A stretch of 64,000 bases of DNA from Calocera cornea HHB12733. Lineage: Eukaryota > Basidiomycota > Dacrymycetes > Dacrymycetales > Dacrymycetaceae. Positions 1 to 11,087 of this stretch are shown here, piece by piece. How positions within the stretch are numbered: the stretch's first letter is position 1; every line of letters starts with the position of its first letter. The DNA is taken from contig KV424012.1 of NCBI GenBank assembly GCA_001632435.1, forward strand, positions 58,828 through 122,827, given 5' to 3'. A model generated the notes under the pieces. That model had not been told where the DNA came from. It did no database searches and worked only from the letters and a program-made list of their open reading frames with translations. A program made the position numbers and the translations under genes.

Positions 1-227
1 TCTTCGTGCCGGTTCACGATACGAAGCAGGTACCGAGGGTGTCGTTGAGCGAAGAACTGTGAAGCTCTGGGTCAAACATCCAAACCATTCCGATGAGAGA
101 ACTGGCGAACCGCAAGAACATATTTCACCGCAGGTTGCAACAAGTCCCGCAGCTGCTCCTGGGCGAGGAGCTCAAACAGCGATGGCCGTTGAGTATCGCT
201 GGCCCCGATATCTGCATAGAAATCCAT
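1..227 (-). CDS. PEX12: Peroxin-12, N-terminal part (runs off left edge)
   Basis: RING-type peroxin of the peroxisomal membrane. With PEX2 and PEX10 it forms the ubiquitin ligase that recycles the PEX5 import receptor. Only the first two exons are in the window. Exon 1 (227 down to 111) begins MDFYADIGASDTQRPS and continues with FELLAQEQLRDLLQPA, the typical start of this family. A 54-base GT-AG intron occupies 110-57. Exon 2 (56 to the edge) reads FFAQRHPRYLLRIVNRHE, also characteristic. The RING domain and membrane segments lie outside. The gene is divergent from PHO81, with about 800 bases between the two start codons. The assignment rests on the N-terminal motif only but the match is close; start codon and intron are clear. 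Confidence 0.85.
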
Positions 228-1026
228 AGAGAGGTAAAAGTGAAGCTCAGATGCTAGCCCAGGGTATAGTTATATGAACGGAAGTTGTTGAAAGCAACGG
301 ACAAACGGAGCTTGCGCTCAAATCCAAGTCTCACCAGCGACGCTCCGGCGGACTGGACTGTGGAGGAGAACGGCCCGGGCCAGGGACTCGGCTGAAACTG
401 GCATGTGATTGCGGCTCAAATGACGACGCACGTGCGTGCATCACGGAAGCTTTCGTCTTTCTTTTGGGCGCTTTGGTCAGACTACACGAAGCTGCGCGCT
501 TTATCCCACCATTACTGGGTTTGGCAACTCTTTCAGCATTGAAAATCGCGTGAGACGAATGTTCTGCATGCTTACATACTGCCATGGTCAGCTAGTTCAG
601 TACGTAATGCCGCCGAAGGACGTGGTAAGGGTTATTAGGCGGGCCGGGTCCAAGATCAGCGACAAGCAATGGACCCGAGTCGTCCAATCCGACAGTTGCT
701 TTGCCAACTTGCGGCCCGAAGAATTACTCCTTACCTGTGTATCTCAGCGTTGTAATGTACATTCCAGTAAGCGTCGAGGGTAGCAGAAGATTTCCAAAAG
801 AACCACACGTGACCCCCCTTCTCGAACGGGCAGGGTCGGTGATAAGGTCCGGCGAGCGCCACCCCTCTTGTCTCTCCTCTACTGAGTTGCAGCTTCTCGT
901 CGACACGAGCACTTCAGTCTTCACCAGGCCATGCGACACCATCCCTTCGACCTGAACACTGCGTCTGCCATTCAATAGCAGTGCTCCCCTCAAGTCATCC
1001 GCTCTCAGTACGGTAGATAGGGAACG
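228..1026. other. Intergenic, PEX12/PHO81 divergent promoter
   Basis: Non-coding stretch between two divergent start codons. It must carry both promoters. Short open frames on both strands here have no recognisable content. I see no repeat or RNA gene. Confidence 0.5.
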
Positions 1027-4000
1027 ATGAAGGTTCGCTTCATGTCTCCCACTTGACAGTTCAGGGCGGTATACTGACAGTACTGTTTGCTTTCTAGTTT
1101 GGAAAGGAGATCCAAGCGCAACAGATACCAGGATGGTCTCGGTACTATCTGGACTACAAATTCCTGAAGAAGATCATCAATTCGCTCGCTCAGAATCGTC
1201 CCGCATCTGAAGCTGCGGCGCTTGCGGCGGGTATTCGACCGTCTGACCTACCCCTGTCGGCAGACACGACATCGAGGGAAGAGCAGCCACTGATCAATCC
1301 GTATATTGGCACTCCGGATGGAGACGCGGGCATGATGGAACCGCCCCTCTGGGTGGGGGGCGGAGATGAGAGCCGAGGTGCGATCTTCAAGGCGCACAGA
1401 AAGGCATTCTTCTTCAAGCTGGAGAGAGAGTTGGAGAAGGTACGCCATTGTTCCCTCGTATACCGCGGTCCATGTATCTCATCCGCTCTGTTTAGATCAA
1501 CGAATTTTATTTGCAGAAAGAAAATGAGCTCCGGCTGAGACTGGAAACGCTCTTGAGCAAGCAGAAGGCAGCCATGGAGCGCTCGAAACGGAACGCCGGC
1601 AATGCCGATGGAGAGGCGGTTGCTGATGGAGTGGAATGGAGGTCCATCGAGGAAGGCTTCAGGGTGTTGCAGAAGGATCTGTTGAAACTTCAGGTGCGCT
1701 GAACTAGCATATATGACTCTTACCCGACGCTAACAATCATTTGAAGCAATTCATTGAAATCAACGCTACCGGCTTCCGCAAGATTCTCAAAAAGTGGGAC
1801 AAGCGCTCCAAATCTCATACGAAGGAGTTGTATTTGTCCCGTCAGGTGGAAGTTCAGCCGTGCTTTAACCGGCACCTGCTTGCCGAGCTTTCCAATATCG
1901 TCTCAACTGCTCTGGTCGACCTTCCCCATGCCCCCGAGCATGCAGTTCTCATCAACGGTGATATAATTCATGATGAAGATGAGCACCGCTCAGCGCTCGA
2001 ACGACAAGCAGAGGCAGCATACGCCGATTTCGAAAGCAACCTGTCCGACCTAGTCGCACGCAAGGACGAGGAAGGAGTTCGAACCCTGTTGCCAGAGATG
2101 GATCTCCTCTTAGGCCAAGCTCCCGATGCGAAGACACACATTACGCGTATTCTTTCCCGAGCCATCATTGAGGCACCTCCTCATATTGCAGACCTGCTCA
2201 TCACCAGTACGCCCTTCGACTTCTCATTCGAAGACGATATCAGCGGTCGAACCAGCCTTCACGAGACAGCAATTGCTGGAGAGGGCCGTCTCGTCCAGAT
2301 GTGTATCGATAATGGCGTCAATGTGGATCGTCAGGATGTGTATGGCCGCACTGCTCTCCACTATGCGAGCATGAACGGTCATGTGAGGGTCTGTGAGCAG
2401 TTGCTTGCGGCGCATGCCGATGTCGCCATCAAGGACTCGGATAACTGCAGTGCGCTCGTATATGCGGTCATGATCGGCAAACTGGATTGCGTCGAGGTCC
2501 TTCTGTGCCAGCCAGGGGTCGATCTGACGGCTGCCACGACAAGCCCGGATGAATTCAACTTGCTCTCGCTGGCTTGCAAGTACGGGCAGGAAGCTGTAGC
2601 ACGACTACTCGTGGAGAAGGGCGCACGGCCGCTCCCGAATACGAATGGCGAATACCCGATCCATCTTGCCGCTCGAGAAGGCCATGCCGAACTCTGTCGC
2701 ATTCTGGCCCAGAATCAGTCAATCAAGGACATTCCTGACAGATACTCAGAATGGACACCTTTGTTCCACGCCGCTCGAAATGGTCACGCAGCTTGTGTGC
2801 GTGTTCTCTTGGAGGCAGGATGCAATGCCAGCGCAAGAGACGAATCCAGTAAGACTCCAATCTACTATGCGGCATGGTACGGTCATATCGACTGTGTCAA
2901 TCTTCTCCTTGAGGCCGGCAGTCCACCTCAAGCAGCTTCGTTGTCGACTGGATCCACGGTCAACTCCCTCAGCCCAGCATCGCAGAATAGCGATACCATG
3001 CAGGTGGATTCAATTGATGAAATCGACAATATTCCGTCACTCTCCCTTCCCCCTCCCGCCATGCCCTTGCGCATATACGGTCATACCTACTTGAATCGTT
3101 CCTCCCTTGTGCAGATTGCGCTAGGGCGACCATTCGAGAAGGTGCAGGCTTCGCCTCCAGTCCAAGCTGTCCAATTACAGAGCCGGATAACTGGAGCGCC
3201 GTATGTTCACAGTGGACCTTCCCTGAAGCTCGTCATGGCTACAAGACCAAACATCGCAGCGGCTCCACATACCGTGATTATACCATTACAGGACGAAACG
3301 GAAGTCTTCAACTTCCAGCTGGAGAGCCTTGATGACTTGTCTCTGGAATTCTCTCTATACCCAGCATTTGGATCGAAACTTATGGGACGAGCCGTGACAA
3401 TACCTTCACACGTGGACGGGCGCCGTATGTCAGATCAAACAATCGTGCTTCCGGTTCTAGATCATCATCTGCAACCTATCGGAAAGGTCTTTCTTCCTTG
3501 GCATCTTTGGCTGGTCTTGATCTCATTATTTTGAACAGGTATCATTCCAGCTCCGCATTATTACACCTTTCCGTGGTGTCAGCCTGGAGATTGGTGGTGC
3601 TGTGGAGACATATTGGAAGTCAACAACTGTTCCGCAGACGGCGGTGCCCTCTGTCAACAGCCAAATTCGACTCCCAAGTATCCCCTCTACTCTGCGAAGC
3701 CCAACAGCTGCGAGCACATCCGTCAATAATCTCACTGTGTCGTCGCTGGCGGGCGAATACGTGCATCTTGTTGTCCAGGCGACGAAAGACATGGTGCCGG
3801 TTGTCTGCGCTGGATGGCGTCTGCCGTTCGAAGAGCTAAACCTCATGGCTTGCGAGATCACGTATCTGCAGCTCCAGCATCTGGCTGAAAGGAAGGGGAA
3901 ACAATCACTACAGTCCCGCTCGGGCATGACATCTGTCGCTGACTGGAGTCATGCTGCTGGCGCTGCATTAGTTTCGCTTGAGGACTTGCTTAAGGTATGG

Positions 4001-4743
4001 CTCTTCGTGAATAGCATGACAAACATGCGCCTAATAGTATGTTTCCTAGGAACTTCCATCTACCTACAACGTCAGTCTAGAGCTGGCGTATCCGACGACT
4101 GCTACCGTCCGCCGCCTAGGGTTTGGTCAATCGCCCTGTTTGAATGGATTCATTGACGCTGTTCTACAAACTGTATACCATGCCTCACAGACGACACCGA
4201 CGAGTACTGGGACTTCTTCTCGGCGGAAGGTGGTGTTCTCGTCTTTCGAACCTGATGTTTGCGTCGCCCTTAACTGGAAGCAACCTAATTGTATGTGTGC
4301 TTTCATTTCCTGCTGGCGGAGCTCACCGTTGTTTTAGATGCTGTATTATTCGCATCCAACTGCGGGGTTGACCATGCCTCGGTGAACTCTGCTATAGCGC
4401 AATTCGCACCCGATGAGTCACAGAGCGACAAACGATGCCTGAGTGTAGGCGCTGCTGTCAACTTCGCGAAGGCGAACAATCTTCTGGGTGTTACTTTGAA
4501 CGCTTCGTTACTTGTACGTTACCGGTTCTCGCGCCATCGCTACCGTCACTGATCCTCTGACAGAGGCGTGTTCCCTCCTTAATCCGTGGCATCAAGGCAT
4601 TGGGTGTAATAATGGCTGCATTTGGGGAGCGGGATGATATTCGTGTACTGCCAACGTCCGGTCCCGAGGGCTCGGCTGTGGACGCGATCCTACAAGACGG
4701 TGTCTTCATGTACATGGACAACCCGCTGCCAGTCGTTGTATAA
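1027..4743 (+). CDS. PHO81: PHO81-like SPX-ankyrin-GDPD protein
   Basis: Phosphate-starvation regulator of the fungal PHO pathway, where Pho81 inhibits the Pho80-Pho85 cyclin/CDK. Order of domains: N-terminal SPX (about residues 1-200, from MKFGKEIQAQQIPGWSRYYL to FRKILKKWDKRSK, with the lysine-rich inositol-pyrophosphate-binding surface), then about six ankyrin repeats (TALHYASMNGHVRVCEQLL and following), then a C-terminal glycerophosphodiester phosphodiesterase-like domain (KVVFSSFEPDVCVALNWKQ). In known Pho81 proteins this last domain is thought to be inactive. The first coding exon is only ATG AAG (1027-1032), followed by a 65-base intron (1033-1097). Further introns include 1440-1495, 1694-1746 and several in the C-terminal third. 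The stop TAA is at 4741-4743. Family identity is firm; whether it acts as a CDK inhibitor or as a Gde1-type enzyme is inferred from the weak GDPD end. Confidence 0.9.
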
Positions 4744-5058
4744 CATAGAAATGCGTGTCCCCAGAGTAGTTTCTTGGATGGTCTTGGTTGTATGTGATGC
4801 CCATATGTACTGTATGGCTGCCTATGCGCATAGTGGGACCGAGATATTTATTGTTTAACTATCTCATCTGCGGCCGTTGCTCTTCAGTTTCTGTACCTTT
4901 ACGTACTGGCACGGGCCAGTTGAGACAACACATTTGCTTCCGGTGATTGTCCGCGCACGACACGTAATCCGAGAACTTGAAAGGGCTTTCTGCCCTGGGC
5001 CACTACTTTGCTGGCTATTTCCCCTACAATGGCCGAGAAACGATAGTAGCCACTGACT
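4744..5058. other. Intergenic spacer
   Basis: About 315 bases between two same-strand genes, holding the PHO81 3' region and the promoter of the methyltransferase gene. Nothing else seen. Confidence 0.5.
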
Positions 5059-6095
5059 ATGGCGACCATGGTTGAGATCCTTCGAGAAGAGGAACGACTG
5101 GATGAGCTGGATCCCCTGCGGCATCTGCGAGAAGAAGACGATGCGGATGGGAGCCACAGCGACGAAGTTATTTCTGATGGGTTTATCATCCCTGCTCAAC
5201 TACCCAGCATCATCGATCAGCTGCAAACTCTGTCGTTCTCTCCTCTGGTTCCTGAGCTGCATCTCTCGGTCGACGCTGGTCCTGGGTGTGGCGGGATAGC
5301 CTGGCCGGCCGGCGAGGTTCTTAGCTCCCGCATTTGCTAGGATGTCCAAAATTCTGAAACTTGCTAGGTGCTCTCGCGCTATATCTGCTTACGAGAAGAG
5401 CGCACACCGGGATGGATCAAGCGCCAGAGAATACTTGAGCTTGGCGCCGGCACTGGTCTTGTCGGCCTCGTGTCTGCGAAGCTTGGCGCCTCGGAGGTAT
5501 TGATCACAGATCAGAAGTAACGGCCCGCCTCGCTCCGTTTGATCATCACTTAGCGAGCAATTAGGCCCCTGCTTCATTTGATTGAGCGCAACATCGACCT
5601 CAATGCCGTGCGAATGGCATGCCGAGCAGTGGAGTTCAACTGGTATGTCATCCCATGTCTACGGTTCTATTCGGCCCAGTAATTCGGGAATATAGGGGAG
5701 AATCGTTACCGGACGAGATCCAGCATATCGTTTATGATCTGATTCTTGCTGCCGACTGCGTCTATTTCGAGCCGGCATTCCCTCTTCTCGTGCAGAGCCT
5801 GTGCGATCTTTCGGATCGATCCCCGTCTGCAGAGATTCTTTTCTGCTACAAGAAACGCAGGAAGGTGAGAAAACACAGTGCATCTGCTCGGTTGACATTT
5901 TCATGAGTATTCAGGCGGACAAGAGATTCTTCATCTTGCTGAAGAAGCAATTCGAGTGGGACGACGTATGTGACAGACTTCAACCTCGGCCGTGTCCTGA
6001 CATATCAACAGGTGGATGATGATCCCCAACGGCCGATCTATTCTCGTGACACTATCTCGCTGCTTCGCTTACATAGACGCCGCGCGAAGCCTTAG
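5059..6095 (+). CDS. EFM6: Efm6-like protein-lysine methyltransferase
   Basis: Seven-beta-strand SAM-dependent methyltransferase of the METTL21/Efm6 group; yeast Efm6 modifies a lysine on translation elongation factor eEF1A. Six exons are readable: 5059-5316, 5368-5516, 5565-5642, 5696-5864, 5915-5965 and 6012-6095, with introns of 46-53 bases that keep the frame. SAM-binding motif I is LELGAGTGLVGLVSAKLGA. The family signature DLILAADCVYFEPAFP follows, and the C-terminal half carries a KKRRK basic run. ATG 5059 is chosen because the following sequence is in frame with motif I; a second ATG lies three codons later. The METTL21-like family is secure. The exact orthologue (Efm6 rather than another Efm enzyme) is inferred from the post-motif segment. 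Confidence 0.78.
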
Positions 6096-7049
6096 GATAT
6101 GATCGGCCTAACATGTGATTGTTGGGGTGGTGCTTTAGGCGCGTGTTTTTTTGGCAGAAGCCAGTGACTGGGTGATGCCGCGGTAAACACCGCTTTGACT
6201 CGTCTGAGCCTGTTTTGCGAAGCTCTTCTGTCGCTCGTCCCATCGCATTGGGATCGATTGTAAACTCGAAGCGAACAGAAGGTGTAGAACATGGTGGAGT
6301 GGATAAGCACACCGTTAGATCCGGAAGCAGATAGGACTCGTGACCGCGAAAGCAGCCTTTGTGGTTCGCTTTGGGTCAAGTGTGTATTCCATTCTGTCCC
6401 CAAACGAACTCTTTATATCCCTCTAATTTAGACTCACATCAGCTTGGGCGAACATGGCAGGATGCATAATTTTCCCTCAGAGAGGGAAGACCCAATCAGA
6501 ACGTGGCATCGATTCCTGCGGGCCGGAGTCTCGAGGGCGTGGCGCGGAGATTCTGATGGGAAGCGACGCAAGCACATGTCTTGCGCTTCCCAGGCACCTA
6601 CCCGTGATCAATGTACAGCCTGGCCTGCTCTAGTCCCCGCACAATTTAATGGCCCTACATGATGGATGAGATCATGCACGAATGCTCTCGGCACCCGATA
6701 CCATCCATCTGACAAGCAGCGATCGTTGTTGGGAACTCCCCGCTTAAGGGGCCCTTCGTCACCTCCAAAGTCCGTCACAGAGGCATATTACAGCATCCCT
6801 GTGCGGCCTTTGGACGGCCAAGATCAATCTCGGTCGGGCGAAGTCTTCTCAGTCGAAGCTCATTCGACTGCGCCTTGCCAGTCTGTTTTGCTCTTCGGCC
6901 CCTGCTCTTACGAGACAACGACACCATACAACATCCGCTCTGGCGTCTCTCTGCGGCCAGACGTAGCCTCAAGACCTCTATTATCCCTGCGATATATTCC
7001 CACCCCTGGATCCTTTCTTCCCCCGGGCCTGCAGCCCCCCTCAACAACG
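6096..7049. other. Intergenic, promoter of LisH gene
   Basis: About 950 bases with no supported gene. An open frame runs from 6666 in phase with the LisH gene, but residues before 7050 look like translated leader, so I treat it as 5' UTR and promoter. Confidence 0.45.
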
Positions 7050-7873
7050 ATGCCTTCGAGAAAGCGCGCGTCAGCCTCGAAAGCCAACGGCACTCCCATT
7101 GCACCTACCCAACCCTCGTCGAGAGGACCAAGCAATACGATCCCACCCAGTACGCAGCATCAGGGCAGTGTCCCAACACCAGATGAACTCGGTGGTGTGC
7201 CGACTCCTGAATCCCCCGAAAGGGTGAGGCTTCGGACGCCGCCGAGGTCGTTTGGTCTTGCACTACCAACCGAATTCGACCACCCTAGACATCCGCTGGC
7301 GGCGATGGGTCCGGAGTTGCGACATCTAGATATTGGAGGGATGGTGGCACAGTTCGGGCCGATGGTCCGCCCAGAACAGATCGAAGACCAGACGATGGAA
7401 TATTCGGAAGCGGCTGACATGTGCGTTCCGACCGCTGACCTGTGTACAGACCGTTGCTCATGACGTCGTGTAACAGCTTGGATCAATATCTCATGGATTA
7501 CTTCAAGAAATCCGGCTACACCAGAACACTTGAGCAATTCGCCATAGACAGTAGGGCGGATCCGGAGGGGAGCCCTGGCGTCGATACGCCCGCTGGACTC
7601 CTGGTCGAGTGCGTTATCCCTGCTCTCCTTCCACATCAAGACGTTTGATGCGAACTCTCCAGGATCTGGCAGGTCTTTTGGCAGGTCATTGTTCAACGAC
7701 ATCCTGAAATGGCGCTCAATCCCCCGGCCCACCTACGCTCTCAGTTGCCAAGTCTCTCCCCGGCGCCTAGCGTTCCTAGCATAATCCTCCGTGACATGGA
7801 CCTCGGGGGCAATGCATCCACTGCCATGCGCCAGCTACCCAGTAACGAGGTCGGTACCCCACAATGGCGATGA
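7050..7873 (+). CDS. LisH/LUFS-domain protein, Flo8-like
   Basis: Probable transcriptional regulator with an N-terminal disordered, Pro/Ser-rich half and a C-terminal LisH dimerisation motif (ILDQYLMDYFKKSGYTRTLE). That is followed by TPAGLLVEIWQVFWQVIVQR, the LUFS pattern found in Flo8, SOM1 and plant LEUNIG-type proteins. Exons are 7050-7420, 7477-7608 and 7663-7873. Both splice junctions restore codons (GAC AT|C and GA|G) inside the conserved block, which fixes the gene model. ATG 7050 (MPSRKRAS) is preferred; an in-frame ATG at 6666 would add 128 residues of unconserved sequence. The stop lies only 48 bases from the stop of convergent TAD1. No DNA-binding domain is visible, so the transcription role is inference from family. 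Confidence 0.7.
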
Positions 7874-7921
7874 AAGCAGTCGTTGTACAATGAGCTTAGC
7901 GCACCGTCTGTCCAATAATCA

Positions 7922-9387
7922 TCAATGCGACAGATGTAATGGTAGGTGATGGACGTACCACACCATTGCTGATGTGCCGATAATCCGGGGCACGGTTCCT
8001 GCGGCGACATTCCCCTCAAGATCAAAGGCTTCCCATGGTGTGCCGCTGATCATCCAGTCCGCAAATGGTCCATGACCACTACGTAGGTACGTTTTGGCTT
8101 GATCATACGAGCCGGACGCCGATAGCTTCGCACTGCGGTACGTGGTATCGGGCCTATACAAAGATTAAGCGACGATATCGTGATGCGCGATGTATCGACG
8201 CACGACAGAACCGTGAGACCCAGATTATGGCGGAGCCGTGCATATTCATTAAAGAGTGACAGCTTGCAGATTCTCGATCTTCCACGAGGTTGTAGACCTT
8301 TCCTGGACTTGAGCGACGCGCCTCTGCGGATGCCACCGACAAGACTCTCGACCAATCCGGCATCTGCAACCCAAGACACCGAATCGCTCGAGGCGAGTGG
8401 TGTGATCGATGGATTTTGCGCAGACAGCGATTCCTTTGAGAACACAAATGACGCATCGGAGAAGTCCACTTGGGGCACGTTTTGCCTGAATGGGCGTGGG
8501 AGACCTGTATCGAGGCTGAGCAAGATCGCTGGGTCCGACGTTGCCCGTGCCTACCTCCGATTTGGCCCAAGCGATCTCTGAAGGCACGCAGACAATCCAC
8601 TGTTGCCCTGTCACGGAGTTCCACTGGGATGCCGCTGATCACCAGCTGGTCGAGATATACTGGATCGAGGATCGATGACAAGAGCGCGCCCTGGATACCA
8701 AGCACCGTCCACGCGGCGATCTTGTCGCTGCATGACATCGACAGTGTGGGTGGGGAATCAGCCCGCCCTGATTGCAGTCAGTCTGAGTACGCTCTATCAG
8801 GAGCAGTAGCACCGTGCCTGGCTTGGTTCGCAGCGCTCCGTAATTCGCATATCCGTCTCGGCCACGAGCAAGGCCACTAAGTGCTGGAGAGCCTGTAGCG
8901 TCCTTCAGCGACGCCATCTCCGGGTCTTGAGTTGCAGCCAAGTAGGACATCGACGCGTCACCGCCTTCCCATAGCGGTCAGCACAGAGGTAAGATCGTTA
9001 AGAGTACATACAAGGCAAGCAGGAGATGTACATTGCCACCGTAACGTCCTCCCGTAGTGCGAGCCTCCCACCCGGAACAGGCTTCACCCAGTCATCCCTC
9101 CCCCTCCTAATCTCTTCCATAAACCATTTGATCGCACCACGACGAGCGATAACTTCTGCATGACTGTCGTGCAGCACGTCCCCGCTGGGAGGGAGCTTCG
9201 AACTCGGCAAGACCTTGCTGCCAGTGCCGAGGGAGATCACGGTTGGCAGACCAGAGTCTGGGACGAGCACGATCCCGGCCAGGATGGTGTATGTCGGTGT
9301 TGACCCGGATGGTTGCGGGCGACAGGACCGCGGCAGAGAGCCATACACATCTAGAACGGCTTCGGCTATGACATCTGGAGGTAGCAT
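7922..9387 (-). CDS. TAD1: tRNA-specific adenosine deaminase TAD1/ADAT1
   Basis: Converts adenosine 37 of tRNA-Ala to inosine. The editing deaminase core is complete: HDSHAEVIARR supplies the zinc-ligand His and the proton-shuttling Glu. ISCLPC|GDASM gives the first zinc Cys across a splice junction. LRTKPGRADSPPTLSMSCSD gives the second Cys with the typical ADAT1 lead-in, and KIAAWTVLGIQGALLS follows. The C-terminal region (SVSWVADAG, RSRICKLSLF, then SYDQAKTYLR...GPFADWM) matches the end of the family. Four to six exons; start ATG 9387 (MLPPDVIAEAVLDVYG) begins right at the conserved domain. It lies on the same strand as UTP23 (200 bases downstream of that stop). The exact last exon boundaries around 8050-8250 are less certain than the rest. 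Confidence 0.88.
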
Positions 9388-9585
9388 GCAGCGATGTGTT
9401 GACAGACGACCACGACGAGATAAATTCCAGGTCCCTGACTGGCCTATGGCCATAGCTGACGCACCGCCCTTGTCCATCATGAGGGTGGGCAGGTCGAGTG
9501 AATGTCGGAATATCATATGATTCGTGATTGTCCAGTATACAATGCGTGTCGTGAGATATCGTCAAAGCCAGCTGCATTAGCAACC

Positions 9586-10609
9586 TCAGTCTGACCCATC
9601 CTCCTGTTCCCCTACGGCAATCGCCCTCTCCGTGTCTCCACCTGGCTGGTGCTTCTTTCTCCTCTTTCTCTTCCTCTTCCCTTCTGCATGTTCGACTCCA
9701 TCCTGCCCACCCGCATCCTCATCCTCACCTTCGTCCCTAGAACGTTTCCCAAGGTTTACCACTGGTTCTACTCTCGGCACAGGCGGTTTGGCTTGCGGTA
9801 CAGGCTTTGGTTTCTTCTTTCTAACGCTGAGAGGATTTGGAGCCTTCGGCTTCTTCTTGCGTACGAGAGGCGCAGGCGGTGGTTTGTCCCCTTCCGTAGC
9901 CTTTATTGCTGCCTTAAGGGCAGGTCTCAGCGCAGCAACTTCCTCCTTCGATGCTGCCAGCTGCTGCTCCTCCATCTAGGCAACCGTTAGCGGTGGCTAA
10001 AGGAAAGCGCGCTTCAACGTACTGCGCGTATCTTCCCCTTCGACTTCTCACTCATCATCTCGAGCACCATGACCGCCCGGTTGAGCGCAACAATCGGCAC
10101 ACCCTCCACCTCTCTCATCTTCCGCCTCAAGTTCTCCGACTGCGTCGCAACCACATAACGGTGCTTGTTGCCCGCCCCGACCACGGTGAGCATGCACTCA
10201 TCGGGCTCGAGCGGCGTCTCGAGGTGTCCGCAGCGGCGTCGCTCGAACGTCTTGGCCAGGTCTACGATCCGCTGCCCGGCTGGTCCAAGCTTGTATAGCG
10301 TGGATATACAGCACTGGGTGATCACTGGAGCGACGTTAGCATCACGGCAGGGTAAGGAGCGCGTTGAACTGACTGGGCTTAACCTTGGACTGCAGCACCG
10401 TCTCCAGCTCCTTCATAAGATCCATCTTGAGCTGTATCCCCATCTCACAAAAGTCCGCATTGACTTCCCAAAGTAGTCGAGATTAGCAGGCCCCACATAT
10501 ACAGGGGGGAAACTGGCTCACCGAGCACCTGGTACGGATGGCGGAAGCCGAACGCGCGCTCGTACTGCGCCATCAGCTTGCGGTATGCTTTTGCGCGCTT
10601 TTGCCTCAT
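9586..10609 (-). CDS. UTP23: rRNA-processing protein UTP23
   Basis: Component of the small-subunit processome needed for early 18S rRNA maturation and release of snR30, acting in the nucleolus. Exon 1 starts MRQKRAKAYRKLMAQYERAF, the canonical Utp23 opening. After an intron comes VNADFCEMGIQLKMDLM (PIN-fold aspartate) and then ITQCCISTLYKLGP. A zinc-knuckle-like C/H/C/H set follows around RRCGHLETPLEPDECML, then KHRYVVATQSENLRRKMRE. The last exon is a lysine-rich tail (KKKPKAPNPLSVRKKKPKP), typical of RNA-binding processome proteins. Introns keep frame (for example GCA|ATG GAG). Start ATG is at 10607-10609; upstream codons in the same frame look untranslated. Confidence 0.9.
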
Positions 10610-11087
10610 TGTGGCGGGAGTATGAGGTGTTACGAGGGTGTTATATGAGACAAAGAGAGTTTTGAAGGGATAGGCAGGTGGGATGCGTTGGTGATGAGGT
10701 CGTGTGCAATAGTTGGAGGAAGCGGTGATCTGGTGAAGAAGTGGCGCAAAATTTGGGATGGGCGTCTGCAGCAGGGGTTCGACTTCGGCCTCCTCTCTCC
10801 GCATTTGAGCCTCATCGGAACACATCACGCTTCATAACATATCAATCGAAGCATCAAATTTGCTGCATTATGGGTATCTAGTAGAACAAAGATATGGCAA
10901 AGAATAAAGCGGTGGTCATTACAAAGGAACTGAAATATATGCTGATCCAGAGGTAGGTATGCGGTAGAGGTATCCATCGAGTCGAGTCGTCAAGGTCGTA
11001 AAGGGAGAGTGAATATTGATATTGAGATCCGTCATTTCGGTATCAAGCCATGCGTCGTGGGACAAGGTGTACGATGCGATGAGGCGA
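10610..11087. other. Intergenic between GPC1 and UTP23
   Basis: Contains the GPC1 3' region and the UTP23 promoter. No other feature seen. Confidence 0.5.
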
